From assembly GCA_030834125.1 (NCBI GenBank), contig JAURFW010000001.1, positions 96,200 to 160,199 of the forward strand: DNA of 64,000 bases, in the 5' to 3' direction. This DNA comes from Bacteroidota bacterium (GTDB taxonomy: Bacteria > Bacteroidota > Bacteroidia > NS11-12g > UBA955). Below, piece by piece: positions 8,811-19,300 of this stretch. Both the position numbers and the translations under genes were made by a program. The notes beneath the pieces were generated by a model, which was not told the origin of the DNA, did not search any database, and was given only the letters and a program-made list of their open reading frames with translations. Each line of letters opens with the position of its first letter. Position 1 is the stretch's first letter.

Positions 8811-9779
8811 CTAATGAGAATCTTCTGCCTTTTCATAAGCGTTGATAATTTCTTTTACTAGTTTGTGTCGAATAACATCAGAAGTATCCAGTATAATTGT
8901 GCTTATCCCGTCAATTTTTGATAAAATTTTAAGAGATTTCGCTAAGCCACTTTGTTGCTTTTTGGGTAAATCAACTTGAGATAAATCACCTGTTATTATC
9001 ATCTTGGCGTTTGGTCCCATTCGAGTTAAAAACATTTTTAATTGCAACTCTGTTGCATTTTGTGCTTCATCTAAGATTACATAGCAATTATCTAAAGTTC
9101 TACCCCTCATAAACGCCAATGGTGCGACCTCCACAGTTCTTGATTCAATCATGCTTTTAAGCTTGTCTAATGGAATCATATCTTCTAATGCATCATATAA
9201 CGGCCTTAAATATGGGTCTATTTTTTCTTTTAAATCACCCGGTAAAAAGCCTAAGTTTTCACCGGCCTCTACAGCAGGTCTGGTTAGAATGATTTTTCTA
9301 ACTTGTCTATTCTTTAATGAATTTACGGCAAGCGCAACAGCAGTGTAGGTTTTTCCAGTTCCGGCAGGTCCAATAGCAAAGATGATATCATTTTTATTAT
9401 TCATCTCAAGCATTTTTCTTTGGTTTTTCGTCTTAGCCTTAATCGGTTGCCCACGAGTACCAATAAAAAGAATTTCGTCTTTAGGAATTTCAAGGTTTAC
9501 TTCTGTTTTTAAGCCTTCTGTCTTAACAGAAATATCTAAAGATTCAATAATTGAATTTTCTGTCAACTCTCCTCGCTGAATGTACATTTTTTCTAACACC
9601 TTCATCTTTTCGAAGAATTCATTTAAGCTCTCCTTGTCACCAAGTGCCTTTATTTCATCGCCTCTAGCAATAATCTGCAATTTTGGAAAACTTGATTTTA
9701 TTAAATTTAGATGTGCATTATTTGGCCCATAATATACTTGTGGGTTGATAATTTCTAACTGGTAAACTAACTCGGTCAA
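8811..9779 (-). CDS. phoH: PhoH-family ATPase (PhoH-like, YbeZ type)
   Basis: A cytoplasmic P-loop ATPase of the PhoH-like family, linked to RNA metabolism and ribosome maturation in other bacteria. Walker A is AIGPAGTGKTYTA, Walker B is CYVILDEAQNA, and the family motif RTLDNCYVILDEAQ is present. The ORF track begins at 9812, but the TTG at 9779 (TELVYQLEIINPQ) aligns with normal family N-termini. A TATATTTG -7 element at 9800-9807 would place transcription start inside the longer ORF, so I use the TTG start (322 aa). It is cotranscribed with purC and divergent from the SAM hydrolase-like gene. Confidence 0.92.
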   Translation of the reverse strand: MTELVYQLEIINPQVYYGPNNAHLNLIKSSFPKLQIIARGDEIKALGDKESLNEFFEKMKVLEKMYIQRGELTENSIIESLDISVKTEGLKTEVNLEIPKDEILFIGTRGQPIKAKTKNQRKMLEMNNKNDIIFAIGPAGTGKTYTAVALAVNSLKNRQVRKIILTRPAVEAGENLGFLPGDLKEKIDPYLRPLYDALEDMIPLDKLKSMIESRTVEVAPLAFMRGRTLDNCYVILDEAQNATELQLKMFLTRMGPNAKMIITGDLSQVDLPKKQQSGLAKSLKILSKIDGISTIILDTSDVIRHKLVKEIINAYEKAEDSH

Positions 9780-9799
9780 TATGATTTCAATTATTTTTA

Positions 9800-9807
9800 C
9801 AAATATA
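9800..9807 (-). promoter_or_regulatory. TAnnTTTG -7 promoter element for phoH-purC
   Basis: Minus-strand TATATTTG, 20 nt before the proposed TTG start of phoH. It matches the Bacteroidota housekeeping sigma -7 consensus; no clear -33 TTG at the usual spacing was found. Confidence 0.55.
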
Positions 9808-9824
9808 TGCAAACAGGCATTGGA

Positions 9825-10613
9825 ATGAATGTTAAATTAATTCATTATTGGACTGATAATTCTACTTTTAGTACAGAATTTGCGGTAGCTAAAGCAAATC
9901 TTGTAAGTGCTTTTCCCGCAATACCAATTATTGATAATGTTGCTGCATTAAAAAAGGGTGATTCAATTGGTCAATCCATTAAAATTCGCGAATTTAGAGA
10001 TGCATTTCCGGATTACACACTGCATATTTGTGATGTTTCAATCCTTTCTTTACAGGCGCCACGTTTTTTAGCCGTAATTTATAAATATCAAATATTTATT
10101 GGACCAGACAATGGGTGTCTTTTTTTGGGATTAGATGGTAAAGATTTACAATTTTATGTGATTCCTAATCAGAATTTTGAAGGGTTTGCAATGCGTGATG
10201 TTTACGTTCCAAATTTATTGAAACTTATGATTGCTAAATGGGATGTAGATAATACTTTCACACCAAAGGATGCGCGTAATATGGTTCGACCAATATTAAT
10301 TCAGTCTCCAGGAAATGAAGTCAATCGTAAGATTAGTTGTATTTTCATTGATCGCACTGGTGATTCCTATTTTAATATTACACGGAGTGAGTTTGAAGAA
10401 TATAATGCCGGATTACCTTTTTTTATAAGAGGGCAAAACTTCTTTATCGAAAAGATTAGCAACCAAATTAATGATGTACCTGAAGGTGATTTAATTGCAC
10501 ATTTCCCGTGGAATGGATATTTATGCATTTCTCAGAATGCCGGTAACGCCGCTCAAAACCTTGGTTTATATCTAGATTGTCTATTATTACTTCAGCTAAA
10601 ACAACCTATATGA
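9825..10613 (+). CDS. SAM hydrolase / SAM hydroxide adenosyltransferase family protein (DUF62)
   Basis: A 262-aa protein of the S-adenosylmethionine hydroxide adenosyltransferase (fluorinase/chlorinase-like, DUF62) family, which hydrolyses SAM to adenosine and methionine. Recognition rests on the overall order, the GPDNGCLF motif in the middle and IDRTGDSYFNITRSEF in the C-terminal barrel. The N-terminus is diverged: the usual TDFG motif is replaced by HYWTDNSTFS. I chose the second ATG (9825) because MNVKLIHYWTDN matches family starts; 9807 is the track start. It ends in an ATGA overlap with the ABM-domain gene. Confidence 0.8.
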   Translation: MNVKLIHYWTDNSTFSTEFAVAKANLVSAFPAIPIIDNVAALKKGDSIGQSIKIREFRDAFPDYTLHICDVSILSLQAPRFLAVIYKYQIFIGPDNGCLFLGLDGKDLQFYVIPNQNFEGFAMRDVYVPNLLKLMIAKWDVDNTFTPKDARNMVRPILIQSPGNEVNRKISCIFIDRTGDSYFNITRSEFEEYNAGLPFFIRGQNFFIEKISNQINDVPEGDLIAHFPWNGYLCISQNAGNAAQNLGLYLDCLLLLQLKQPI

Positions 10614-10906
10614 TTCATAGAACCGTTAAAATGACTTTCGATCCAGAAAAGATCGAAATCTTCATGGATATTTTCAATTCGAGTAAAAGTAAAATCAGAA
10701 ACTTTCCCGGTTGCAAATCCCTTCAACTTATACAAAATCAAGGAAATAAGAATATTATTTTAACATCTAGTATTTGGAAAGATGAAGATTCGCTGAATAA
10801 TTACAGAAAAAGTGAACTTTTTGGAGATACTTGGACAGCGACAAAAAAGTTGTTTAAAGAAAAACCTGAGGCAATTTCATACAACTTACTTTATTGGCTA
10901 GATTAA
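10610..10906 (+). CDS. Antibiotic biosynthesis monooxygenase (ABM) domain protein
   Basis: A 98-aa ferredoxin-like ABM-fold protein (MIHRTVKMTFDPEKIEIF, then FPGCKSLQL and SSIWKDEDSLNNYRKSE). These small dimeric proteins include monooxygenases and haem-degrading enzymes, but most are uncharacterised; no haem-binding motif can be identified here. The start at 10610 is preferred over the track start (10577) because the ATG overlaps the upstream TGA (ATGA), a typical coupled start. It shares its stop with the convergent GlcD-type gene through a TTAA tetranucleotide. Confidence 0.8.
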   Translation: MIHRTVKMTFDPEKIEIFMDIFNSSKSKIRNFPGCKSLQLIQNQGNKNIILTSSIWKDEDSLNNYRKSELFGDTWTATKKLFKEKPEAISYNLLYWLD

Positions 10907-12303
10907 TGTTCTTTTGCTTCAATCCATTTGCCCGGGTTAAGAATATTTTTTGGATCGAAAGTAGATTTTATTCCAGCAAACAACTTCATATGTGTTGGAG
11001 TCATTACGATATCAAGATATTCTTTTTGTACTAGCCCAATTCCATGTTCACCGCTAATTGTTCCACCTAACTCCTTACAAAGCTGGAATATATCACGTAT
11101 TCCTTGGGGAACATCATTTTTCCATTGTTCATCAGTTAAATTATCTTTGAGTATGTTTATATGCAGATTACCATCTCCAGAGTGTCCATAGCAAACTGTT
11201 CGAAAACCGTATTTTTTTTCAATTTTCTTAACACCAGTTAGCAATTGTGGGAGTTTAGATCTTGGAACCACAGTATCTTCTTCCTTATAGATACTTTGAC
11301 TTTTTACAGCCTCCCCCATTTTTCTTCTAACGGACCACCATTCTTGTGCCATATCTGAATTATTGGGTAAAAATACTTCCAATGCATCATTTTCTTCAAG
11401 CAAGGGATACATATCTTCTGCTATTTGCATCAATGCAGATTGATCATCACCATCTAAAATTATCATGAGATAAAATTCAGCGTTAGGTGGTGTTGGAAAA
11501 TTATATTGATTGTGACTAAGAACTATATCTACACCCGCTTTTTCCATCAATTCAATACCGGCAGGTAGAAATCCGTTTAACAGGATTTTATTAACACATT
11601 TCGCGGCAGATTCGGGATTATTAAATGCAGCTAACATCAATAGCTCCTCCGTTTTGATTGGAACTAATTTCAGAACAGCTTTAGTTATTACTCCTAATAG
11701 ACCTTCACTACCTATCATTAAATGAGTGATTGAAAATCCAGTAGAATTTTTTAGAGTATTTGCACCGGTCCAAATTACTTCACCCGTTGGTAATACAACT
11801 TCTAAATTCAACACGTAGTCTCGTGTTACGCCGTATTTAACAGCTTTTGGGCCTCCAGATCCGTGAGCAATATTCCCACCAATAGTTGAACTACCCATAC
11901 TTGCAGGATCAGGGGGATAATTTAAGCCCAATGGTGACAATTCATTTTTTAATTCTTGATTAATTACGCCAGGTTCTACAATTGCTTGAAGATTTTCAAT
12001 ATCTATTTTAAGTATTTTATTTAATCGATTAGTTGATAACACAACTCCCCCATTCACCGGTAAACATGCTCCTGACAACCCTGTGCCGGCTCCTCGTGTG
12101 TAAACAGGAATGAGTTTAGAATTACAATATTTTAAAATTTCACTAATTTCATCAGTGTTTTCGGGAAACAAGACAACCTCAGGTAAATAAAATAAATCTT
12201 CCGTGTAATCAGATGCAGCTAGATTTAGGTCTTTTGAATTTTGCCTTACATTTGTGTGACCAATTAAATCATTAAAAAAATTAATGTCAGTATTATTCAA
12301 CAT
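10903..12303 (-). CDS. FAD-linked oxidase, glycolate oxidase subunit GlcD / D-lactate dehydrogenase type
   Basis: A 466-aa flavoprotein of the FAD_binding_4 (PCMH) / FAD-oxidase C family, which oxidises 2-hydroxy acids such as glycolate, D-lactate or D-2-hydroxyglutarate. The FAD-binding region has VYTRGAGTGLSGACLP and STIGGNIAHGSGGP; the C-terminal domain has YGHSGDGNLHINIL (metal-binding His) and TISGEHGIGL. No GlcE or GlcF partner is adjacent, so a stand-alone D-lactate or 2-hydroxyglutarate dehydrogenase is as likely as a glycolate oxidase subunit. The ATG start is 35 nt from the divergent kinase gene. Confidence 0.9.
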   Translation of the reverse strand: MLNNTDINFFNDLIGHTNVRQNSKDLNLAASDYTEDLFYLPEVVLFPENTDEISEILKYCNSKLIPVYTRGAGTGLSGACLPVNGGVVLSTNRLNKILKIDIENLQAIVEPGVINQELKNELSPLGLNYPPDPASMGSSTIGGNIAHGSGGPKAVKYGVTRDYVLNLEVVLPTGEVIWTGANTLKNSTGFSITHLMIGSEGLLGVITKAVLKLVPIKTEELLMLAAFNNPESAAKCVNKILLNGFLPAGIELMEKAGVDIVLSHNQYNFPTPPNAEFYLMIILDGDDQSALMQIAEDMYPLLEENDALEVFLPNNSDMAQEWWSVRRKMGEAVKSQSIYKEEDTVVPRSKLPQLLTGVKKIEKKYGFRTVCYGHSGDGNLHINILKDNLTDEQWKNDVPQGIRDIFQLCKELGGTISGEHGIGLVQKEYLDIVMTPTHMKLFAGIKSTFDPKNILNPGKWIEAKEH

Positions 12304-12338
12304 GGATATCGCAATTTAGTTATAAACTATATTTTTAC

Positions 12339-13523
12339 ATGAGAAATTCACGTTTAAAACTATCAATAGCACTAGGTCTTGTCATTTTATACATGTTAAG
12401 TGCTTTATTATGGTGGGCATTTGCACTGGTAAAACATCAAGAGGCCGCCTATGAAAAAAACTTGCAAATATTAAGTGCTAAAAAATCATGGGCAGATGAA
12501 TATATCTATCATTTTCTTTATTCAAAAACTGTAAATAGTGCTGAATCAGATACATTTATTCTTGGAAACGATACTTTTTATTTTCAAAAAACCCTTTTAA
12601 AACAAGAGATTTTTGATCGATTTCCTGAATTTGATGTTTTATTTGTGACAAAAGGACAACGTTTGGTTAAACAAATCAGTCTACCAATAAGAGAAGATAT
12701 TCAGAGAGATTTATATCGGACATTACTCAACAAAAAGAAAGCTTGGATTTACGAAGGAATAACTTTGGGGATAATTACGATATTAATAGGAGTAGCCATG
12801 TTTGTATATTTAGATAAAGTTATTCGACTTAACACACAACAGAACAATTTTTTACTCGCGGTTACTCACGAATTAAAAACTCCTATTGCTGCCTCGAAAT
12901 TATCTTTACAAACTTTGCAAAAAAGTAAATCCCCAGAACTTGTAGACAAAATGATTTCTATGGGATTAGCTAATATCAGAAGACTTTCTTCAATGGTAGA
13001 ACAAATACTTATGGCAACTCGGTTTGAAAGTAAAGTTCTTGATCCAAATTTTGAAGAAACTGAACTCGACTCTTTAGTTGAATCAACATTAGAAAGTATG
13101 GATTTGGGAGAAGATAAATTTTCTCGATTAAACATAAAACTAGGGTTAACTAAACCTCTTTTACTCGATAAATCGTTGATTTCCATAGTAATAAAAAATC
13201 TAGTAAATAACGCCTTTAAATACTCTGAATCTGATTCATCTATTCAAGTTAAAACAGTTGAAAGTGAGAATAATGTTAAACTAATTATTGTCGATAATGG
13301 AATTGGAATTCCGGAATCAGAAAAAAAGAAAGTATTCGAAAAGTTTTTTAGAGTAGGCGAAGAAAAAACAAGAAAACAACCTGGTTCAGGATTGGGATTA
13401 TATTTAGTTAAAAAAATCACAGAAATTCATAAGGGAAAAATAGTCTTATCAGACAACAAACCTTCTGGATGTATTTTCACAATAACACTTTCTAAAAACA
13501 TTAAAGTAGATGAAGTCGTATAG
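12339..13523 (+). CDS. Membrane sensor histidine kinase (HisKA type)
   Basis: A 394-aa kinase with an N-terminal transmembrane helix (~9-29), a ~115-residue periplasmic sensor region with no recognised domain, a second helix (~145-165), a HisKA dimerisation domain with phospho-His in AVTHELKTPIAA, and an HATPase domain (NNAFKY N-box, DNGIGIPESE G1-box, GSGLGLYLVKK G2-box). There is no HAMP domain. The 3' end overlaps the response-regulator gene by 14 nt, so this is a cognate pair. The architecture resembles Bacteroidota two-component kinases that monitor envelope state; the signal is unknown. Confidence 0.94.
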   Translation: MRNSRLKLSIALGLVILYMLSALLWWAFALVKHQEAAYEKNLQILSAKKSWADEYIYHFLYSKTVNSAESDTFILGNDTFYFQKTLLKQEIFDRFPEFDVLFVTKGQRLVKQISLPIREDIQRDLYRTLLNKKKAWIYEGITLGIITILIGVAMFVYLDKVIRLNTQQNNFLLAVTHELKTPIAASKLSLQTLQKSKSPELVDKMISMGLANIRRLSSMVEQILMATRFESKVLDPNFEETELDSLVESTLESMDLGEDKFSRLNIKLGLTKPLLLDKSLISIVIKNLVNNAFKYSESDSSIQVKTVESENNVKLIIVDNGIGIPESEKKKVFEKFFRVGEEKTRKQPGSGLGLYLVKKITEIHKGKIVLSDNKPSGCIFTITLSKNIKVDEVV

Positions 13524-14211
13524 AATTCTATTAGTTGAGGACGAAGCAGATTTAGCGGAATTGATCAAGGTCAACCTTGAATTAGAAGGCTATAAGGTAG
13601 CAATTGCTCAACATGGTGCAATTGCTATTCAGAAATTAAAATCTGAAAGTTTCGATTTGGTCATCATGGATATTATGATGCCCAGTATGGATGGTATAAC
13701 TGCTACACAGCATGTTAGACTTTCAAATAACGATATACCAATTATGATTTTATCTTCGAGCAACAGCAGTAGAGATAGAATTAATGGACTTAAGGCAGGG
13801 GCTGACGATTATTTGAGTAAGCCATTTGAATTAGAAGAACTCTTACTTAGAGTGCAAAAATTAATTCGAAGAACTCAACAAAGCCTTCCCCGCCTGACAT
13901 TACAAGAATATAAATTTGGTGAAAACTTTATAGATTTCAATTCTTATAGAGCAATCGGTAAGAAAGGAGAATTCAAACTAACCAAAAAAGAGTCTCAACT
14001 ATTAAAGTTATTAATTGAAAAGAAAAATCAAGTTGTTACGCGTGAAGAAATTTTAAAGACTGTTTGGGGGTATACTGTTTTTCCGAGTACTAGAACAATA
14101 GATAATTTCATTTTGGCTTTTAGAAAGTATTTTGAGGATGATCCGAAAAATCCAAATTATTTCCTAAGTCTTCGTGGTGTAGGATATAAATATAGTGAAG
14201 ACGGGTCCTAA
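13510..14211 (+). CDS. OmpR/PhoB-family response regulator
   Basis: A 233-aa DNA-binding regulator. The receiver (1-~120) has the acidic pair in LLVEDEADLA, phosphoacceptor Asp in DLVIMDIMMPSMDG and Lys in DDYLSKPFE. The C-terminal winged helix (~135-230) ends in the standard TIDNFILAFRKYFE ... LRGVGYKY. The start codon lies 14 nt inside the kinase gene. The stop overlaps that of the convergent BaiN-like gene by 4 nt (CTAA). Confidence 0.95.
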   Translation: MKSYRILLVEDEADLAELIKVNLELEGYKVAIAQHGAIAIQKLKSESFDLVIMDIMMPSMDGITATQHVRLSNNDIPIMILSSSNSSRDRINGLKAGADDYLSKPFELEELLLRVQKLIRRTQQSLPRLTLQEYKFGENFIDFNSYRAIGKKGEFKLTKKESQLLKLLIEKKNQVVTREEILKTVWGYTVFPSTRTIDNFILAFRKYFEDDPKNPNYFLSLRGVGYKYSEDGS

Positions 14212-15431
14212 TTAATTCTTTCCGAAATTGACTTTGCCGCAATAAAGGCCGAGGTCCAAGCATTTTGAAAATTATATCCTCCCGTGACACCATCTACATC
14301 AATTACCTCCCCAATTGCGTATAATCCGCTGATGGCAGTAATTTCATAGTTTGCGTTGAGTTCTTTTAAAGAAATACCTCCACAGGTTACGAACTCCTCT
14401 TTAAATGTAGTTTTACCTATAGTTTTAAAAGGCATTCGCAACAATGATTCCATTAATTTATTTCTATTTAACTTACTTAGATTATTATATTTTAATTTAA
14501 GATCAATTTCTGATTTAACTAAAATAAACTCCCACAAACGCTGTGGAATATCAATTAATTTTTCGTTTTGGATCGATTTTAATGACTTATTAGCTAAATC
14601 GTTTAATTGCAATAAATAATCATTTTCATTAATTCCTCCGGTCCAATCTATTAATAAATCTGATTGATATTGAACTTGATGCAAATATTCCGCATCGAAT
14701 GCACTCATCTTCAGAATAGCTGGTCCACTTAAGCCCCAATGCGTTATCAGTATGGGTCCATCATACCAATATCTCCCCGTTACTTTCACTCTACCTGCTG
14801 GAATAGAGACACCACTTAAACTTGTTAACGCAGTATCATTAATTTTCATTGAAAACAATGAGGGTAATGTATCTTTTATTTTGAGTGGATTTGGCTGGAT
14901 AAGGGGTGCAATTTTATCTTTTGGAACTCCACCAATGGCTATTACAACCGACTTTGCCAAATATTCAATTTTAGAAGTAGTTATTTGAAATGCATCTGAC
15001 TTTTGTTTAAGATCCTTTACTTCAACCTTAAAATGCAATACACCACCTAAACGTCTAAATTCATCTTCAAAAAAAACGGCTATTGTCTCTGATGAATTAG
15101 TAATTGGGAACATTCTTCCATCTGATTCAGTAACTAATTCAATTCCAGAATTGTTAAACCAATCTATTGTTTGCTTTACCCCAAATTGTTTCAATTGCTT
15201 TTTCATCAATTGAGAACCACGAGGATAATTCCCGCTCATAGTTTTGGGATCGAGACAATCGTGGGTAACATTACACCGTCCTCCGCCACTAACTCTAACC
15301 TTTGAAAGTGTTTTATTCGTTTTTTCTAAAATAATAACCTTAGCATCCGGTTTATTTCGGAGAATATTAATTGCGCAAAAAAAGCCAGATGCACCTCCTC
15401 CAATTATTACACAATCCCAACTTTCGGTCAT
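14208..15431 (-). CDS. HI0933/BaiN-family NAD(P)/FAD-dependent oxidoreductase
   Basis: A 407-aa flavoprotein of the HI0933 (YhiN/BaiN) family. The N-terminal FAD-binding GxGxxG motif is VIIGGGASGFFCAINI, with the family signature VSGGGRCNVTHD, and the C-terminus has GLYAIGEVIDVDGVTGGYN. Family members are of uncertain physiological role; one is linked to bile-acid reduction and others to DNA-uptake or RNA phenotypes, so no substrate is assigned. It is the last gene of a dnaE-GT2-BaiN unit and overlaps the glycosyltransferase stop by 4 nt. Confidence 0.92.
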   Translation of the reverse strand: MTESWDCVIIGGGASGFFCAINILRNKPDAKVIILEKTNKTLSKVRVSGGGRCNVTHDCLDPKTMSGNYPRGSQLMKKQLKQFGVKQTIDWFNNSGIELVTESDGRMFPITNSSETIAVFFEDEFRRLGGVLHFKVEVKDLKQKSDAFQITTSKIEYLAKSVVIAIGGVPKDKIAPLIQPNPLKIKDTLPSLFSMKINDTALTSLSGVSIPAGRVKVTGRYWYDGPILITHWGLSGPAILKMSAFDAEYLHQVQYQSDLLIDWTGGINENDYLLQLNDLANKSLKSIQNEKLIDIPQRLWEFILVKSEIDLKLKYNNLSKLNRNKLMESLLRMPFKTIGKTTFKEEFVTCGGISLKELNANYEITAISGLYAIGEVIDVDGVTGGYNFQNAWTSAFIAAKSISERIN

Positions 15432-16303
15432 ATAATCTTATAATTCTTGTATTCTCCAATTCGAATACTAAAGTATTTTTCAAAATAATATAAAAACCAA
15501 CCTTTCAAAGTAAATTTCTTTTTACTGATATCAAAAGTGAACTTCCAATTGACATTAGCAATTCTATATAACATTAATTTTGGATGGGTTCCGTTAAATA
15601 TTTGAAGTGAATCTATAGATGAATAATCAAACTCCGCACCTTCAGATACATAATTACTTAATTTCTCATCATCATGCCACAATTTGTGAAATTGTTTTTG
15701 TTTTACTTGTTGAAATTCAGGACTTTTAACCCATCCGTAATGATAAATTGAAGCTTCTATTTTTTTTACTTTCAACTTTTCGTTTTGTATTGTTCTGAAT
15801 CCTTGAGCATCCTTCCAACTTTTAATTTTTCCGTTGTTTCGTATAATTCGAATTTCATTACGATACCATTTCCTTGAATCGCCTAAATAATCATAAGATC
15901 CATAAAAATGTTTGTAATTAAAGAGCAATCCATCAACATTGTAATTTGTTAAATTAAGTTTCATTGAATCTTTAATTATTGGTAAATCATCTTCATGAAT
16001 ACATTCATCCGCTTGAATATAGAAACACCAATCAGATTCTTTTGAAACAGCGGCTAAAGCTTTATTGGTTTCATCCGATAAAACCAACCCGCCTATACGT
16101 AAATTATCATCCCAAACAGTATCAATGATTTTTAAATTTTCTATGGGTAAACTTTCAATAAGATCTCGCGTACCATCATCAGATTTTCCAACAGCCACAA
16201 TAATTTCATCGCAAAGTGGAGCAATAGATAATAACGATTCCTTAATTGGATAATCTGCTTTAATTACATTACGTGCGATTGCAAATCCTGAAACTTTCAT
16301 CAA
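15428..16303 (-). CDS. Family 2 glycosyltransferase
   Basis: A 291-aa GT-A-fold transferase without transmembrane helices. It has the GT2 N-terminus SGFAIARNVIKADYPIKESL (short-chain GT2 enzymes such as the LgtF/WaaE-like group start similarly), IIVAVGKSDDGTRDLIE, and the acidic metal-binding motif QADECIHEDDL. It probably adds a sugar to lipopolysaccharide or another surface glycan, but donor and acceptor are unknown. It overlaps dnaE by 4 nt upstream and the BaiN-like gene by 4 nt downstream, an unusual setting away from other envelope-glycan genes. Confidence 0.9.
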   Translation of the reverse strand: MMKVSGFAIARNVIKADYPIKESLLSIAPLCDEIIVAVGKSDDGTRDLIESLPIENLKIIDTVWDDNLRIGGLVLSDETNKALAAVSKESDWCFYIQADECIHEDDLPIIKDSMKLNLTNYNVDGLLFNYKHFYGSYDYLGDSRKWYRNEIRIIRNNGKIKSWKDAQGFRTIQNEKLKVKKIEASIYHYGWVKSPEFQQVKQKQFHKLWHDDEKLSNYVSEGAEFDYSSIDSLQIFNGTHPKLMLYRIANVNWKFTFDISKKKFTLKGWFLYYFEKYFSIRIGEYKNYKII

Positions 16304-19300
16304 ATTCTATCCTCTATTTGATATTTGAAATTTACACCCATTTCTTGCAACATCTCTTTAACCTCTATACTTGCTTCTACACGATGATTAGAAACCATAG
16401 ACACTTCAATATCATCTTCTCTATCACTTACATATAACCATACAGGGAAATCGCCAGGAAATTGTTCTAGGACATCACCCACAATATTAAATTTACCTTG
16501 ATTTATTTCAGTAATATTCATTTTTACATCAAGCGACTTGATAACCTTGAGAGGTTCAATTTCAGATGCCATTTTTATTTGCCTTATATTTAGTTTACCT
16601 CGATTATCTGAACCTTGTTCTACTGATCCCGCCATAATCACGATATAATCCTTGGATAAATATTGTTTTAAGTTTATATATTGCTTTCCGAATATATATA
16701 AATCCGTAGCTCCGGAATAATCAAGAACCGATACAATACCATATGGATTTCCTTTTTGAGAAATCACTTCCCGACTTTGGGTAATTATCGCCATTACTCT
16801 GAAGTCATACTTCTCATTATTTGTAAGCGCATCCTCTATTTCTTTGACTTCACCTTTCTTTACCAATTCGTATAAAAATTTATGGTCATCCAAAGGGTGT
16901 TTACTGAGAAATATCCCGATGAGTGACTCTTCTATATGAAGTTCTTCCAAAAGACTGAGTGGTTGTGATGCGGGCAATTTAGGCTCTTCTGTAATTGACG
17001 ATTCTTCCCCCCCTCCAAATAAACCCATTTGTCCACTTTGCTTGTCCTGTTGGATTTTTTGACCATACCTGATAGCCAGTTCTACTCCAATCTTACCTTC
17101 ATTATCTGGAGAAACATATTGTGCCCTATGATATCTTGTATCAAAATCAAATACACCCGCTTTAGCAAGACTTTCTAAATTCCGCTTATTTACCGCGCGC
17201 GAATTAACTCTAGAGGTAAGTTCAAAAATACTACTGAATGGACCGTTTTCGTCTCTGTCCTTGAGTATTTCTTCCACAGCATTCTCTCCTACTCCTTTCA
17301 CAGCACTCAAACCAAATCGTATTTGACTTGTAGGCGTAACAGTAAACATGGAACGACTTTCATTCAAATCGGGACCTAAAACTTCAATCCCCATTCGTTT
17401 ACACTCCTGCATATAGAAAGTTATTTTTTTAATGTCGCCCTTATTACTTTTTAATACGGCAGCCATAAATTGTGAGGGATAATGAGCTTTTAAATAGGCG
17501 GTTTGAAATGCAATAACGGCATAACAAGTAGAATGAGATTTATTAAACGCGTATTGTGCAAATTCCTCCCAATCACTCCAAATCTTTTCTAATGTTTTCT
17601 TTGGAAATTCATTTACCGCTGCACCTTCCATGAATTCTTCTTTAAGCTCATCGATAAGTTTTTTATTCTTCTTACCCATAGCCTTTCTTAAAACGTCAGC
17701 CCGCCCCTTTGAAAATCCAGCAAGTTTTTGACTTAGTAACATAACCTGCTCTTGATAAACAGTAATACCATAGGTCTCTTTTAGATATTGCTCCATTTCT
17801 GGAAGGTCATAAACTACTGGTTTTTTTCCATGTTTACGATCGATAAATTCTGGGATGTACTTCATCGGTCCGGGACGATAGAGTGCGTTCATAGCTATAA
17901 GATCACCGAAAACAGTTGGCTTCAAATCCCTCATATATTTTTGCATACCAGGGCTTTCAAACTGGAAAATACCATTTGTTTCTCCACGTTGAAAAAGTTC
18001 GTAAGTCTTTACATCATCTAGGGGAATTTGATCTACATCGATTTTAACATTAGCAGTTGCTTCTATCATCGCTATTGTATCCTTCATAATGGTTAAGGTG
18101 CTTAAGCCCAAGAAATCCATCTTAAGAAGTCCTGCATCTTCAATTTGATTCACATCGTACTGCACCTGCATCCATGGGGAGTCTTTCGACCTAGAAACAG
18201 GAACAACTTCATCAATATCTTTGGGAGAAATAATAATTCCGCATGCGTGTACTCCAGTATTTCGTATGCTACCTTCTAGCTTTTCAGCATCGCGTAATAC
18301 TTCACCCGCTTCCGTTTGAGAGTTATACTCCTTTTGAAGTTCTTTAATATTCTCAATTTCTTCTGGTTTAAGATTATTACTGTCGTCTTTTTCAAGTTCT
18401 TGAACATTGGCATGAAATAAAGTTTTAAACCCCAAATTACCTGGAACCATTTTTGCTAATCGGTCGGTTTGACTTAAGGGAAACTGTTTAACTCTACCCA
18501 CATCTCGTATTGCACTTTTAGCCGCCATAGTTCCGTAAGTAATAATCTGCGCTATTCTTCTCTCTCCGTATTTCTTTGCTACATAATCAATTACTTTATC
18601 TCTACCAACATCGTCGAAATCTATATCAACGTCTGGCATACTTATACGTTCAAGATTTAAAAATCTCTCAAAAAGTAAATCATATTTCACAGGGTCTACA
18701 TTAGTAATACCAAGACAATATGCAACCAAGCTTCCAGCAGCTGATCCTCGACCAGGTCCAACCCATACCCCCATTTCTCTTGCGGCTGTGGTAAAATCTT
18801 GAACAATTAAAAAGTAACCTTCATACCCTGAACTACAAATAGTATGTAATTCAAATTTTAATCGCTCCTCAACATCCGTAGGAATTACACCTCCGTAACG
18901 CTTTTTACAGCCCTCGTAAGCTAAATGTTGTAAATATTCTGTTTGACTCTCAAATCCTTCGGGTAAACCGTAATTAGGTAGAACAACATCTCTTTCCAAA
19001 TCAGCCGTTTCAATTTTATCTATTAAATGATTAGTATTGTCTATAGCTTCAGGAATATCTTTGAACAATTCCTTCATTTCCTCTTGCGACTTGAAGTAAA
19101 ATTCTTCATTAGGGAATCCAAAACGAAACCCTTTTCCACTTTCCTCATTAGTGGCCTTTGGAGTACTTTGAAATTCTGATGTGTTAATGCACAATAATAT
19201 ATCGTGTGCATTTGCATCCTCTTGATCTACATAGTGTGAATCGTTTGTAGCGATAATTCTCACATCATATTTTCTTGCAAACTCAATAAGAGTTTGATTT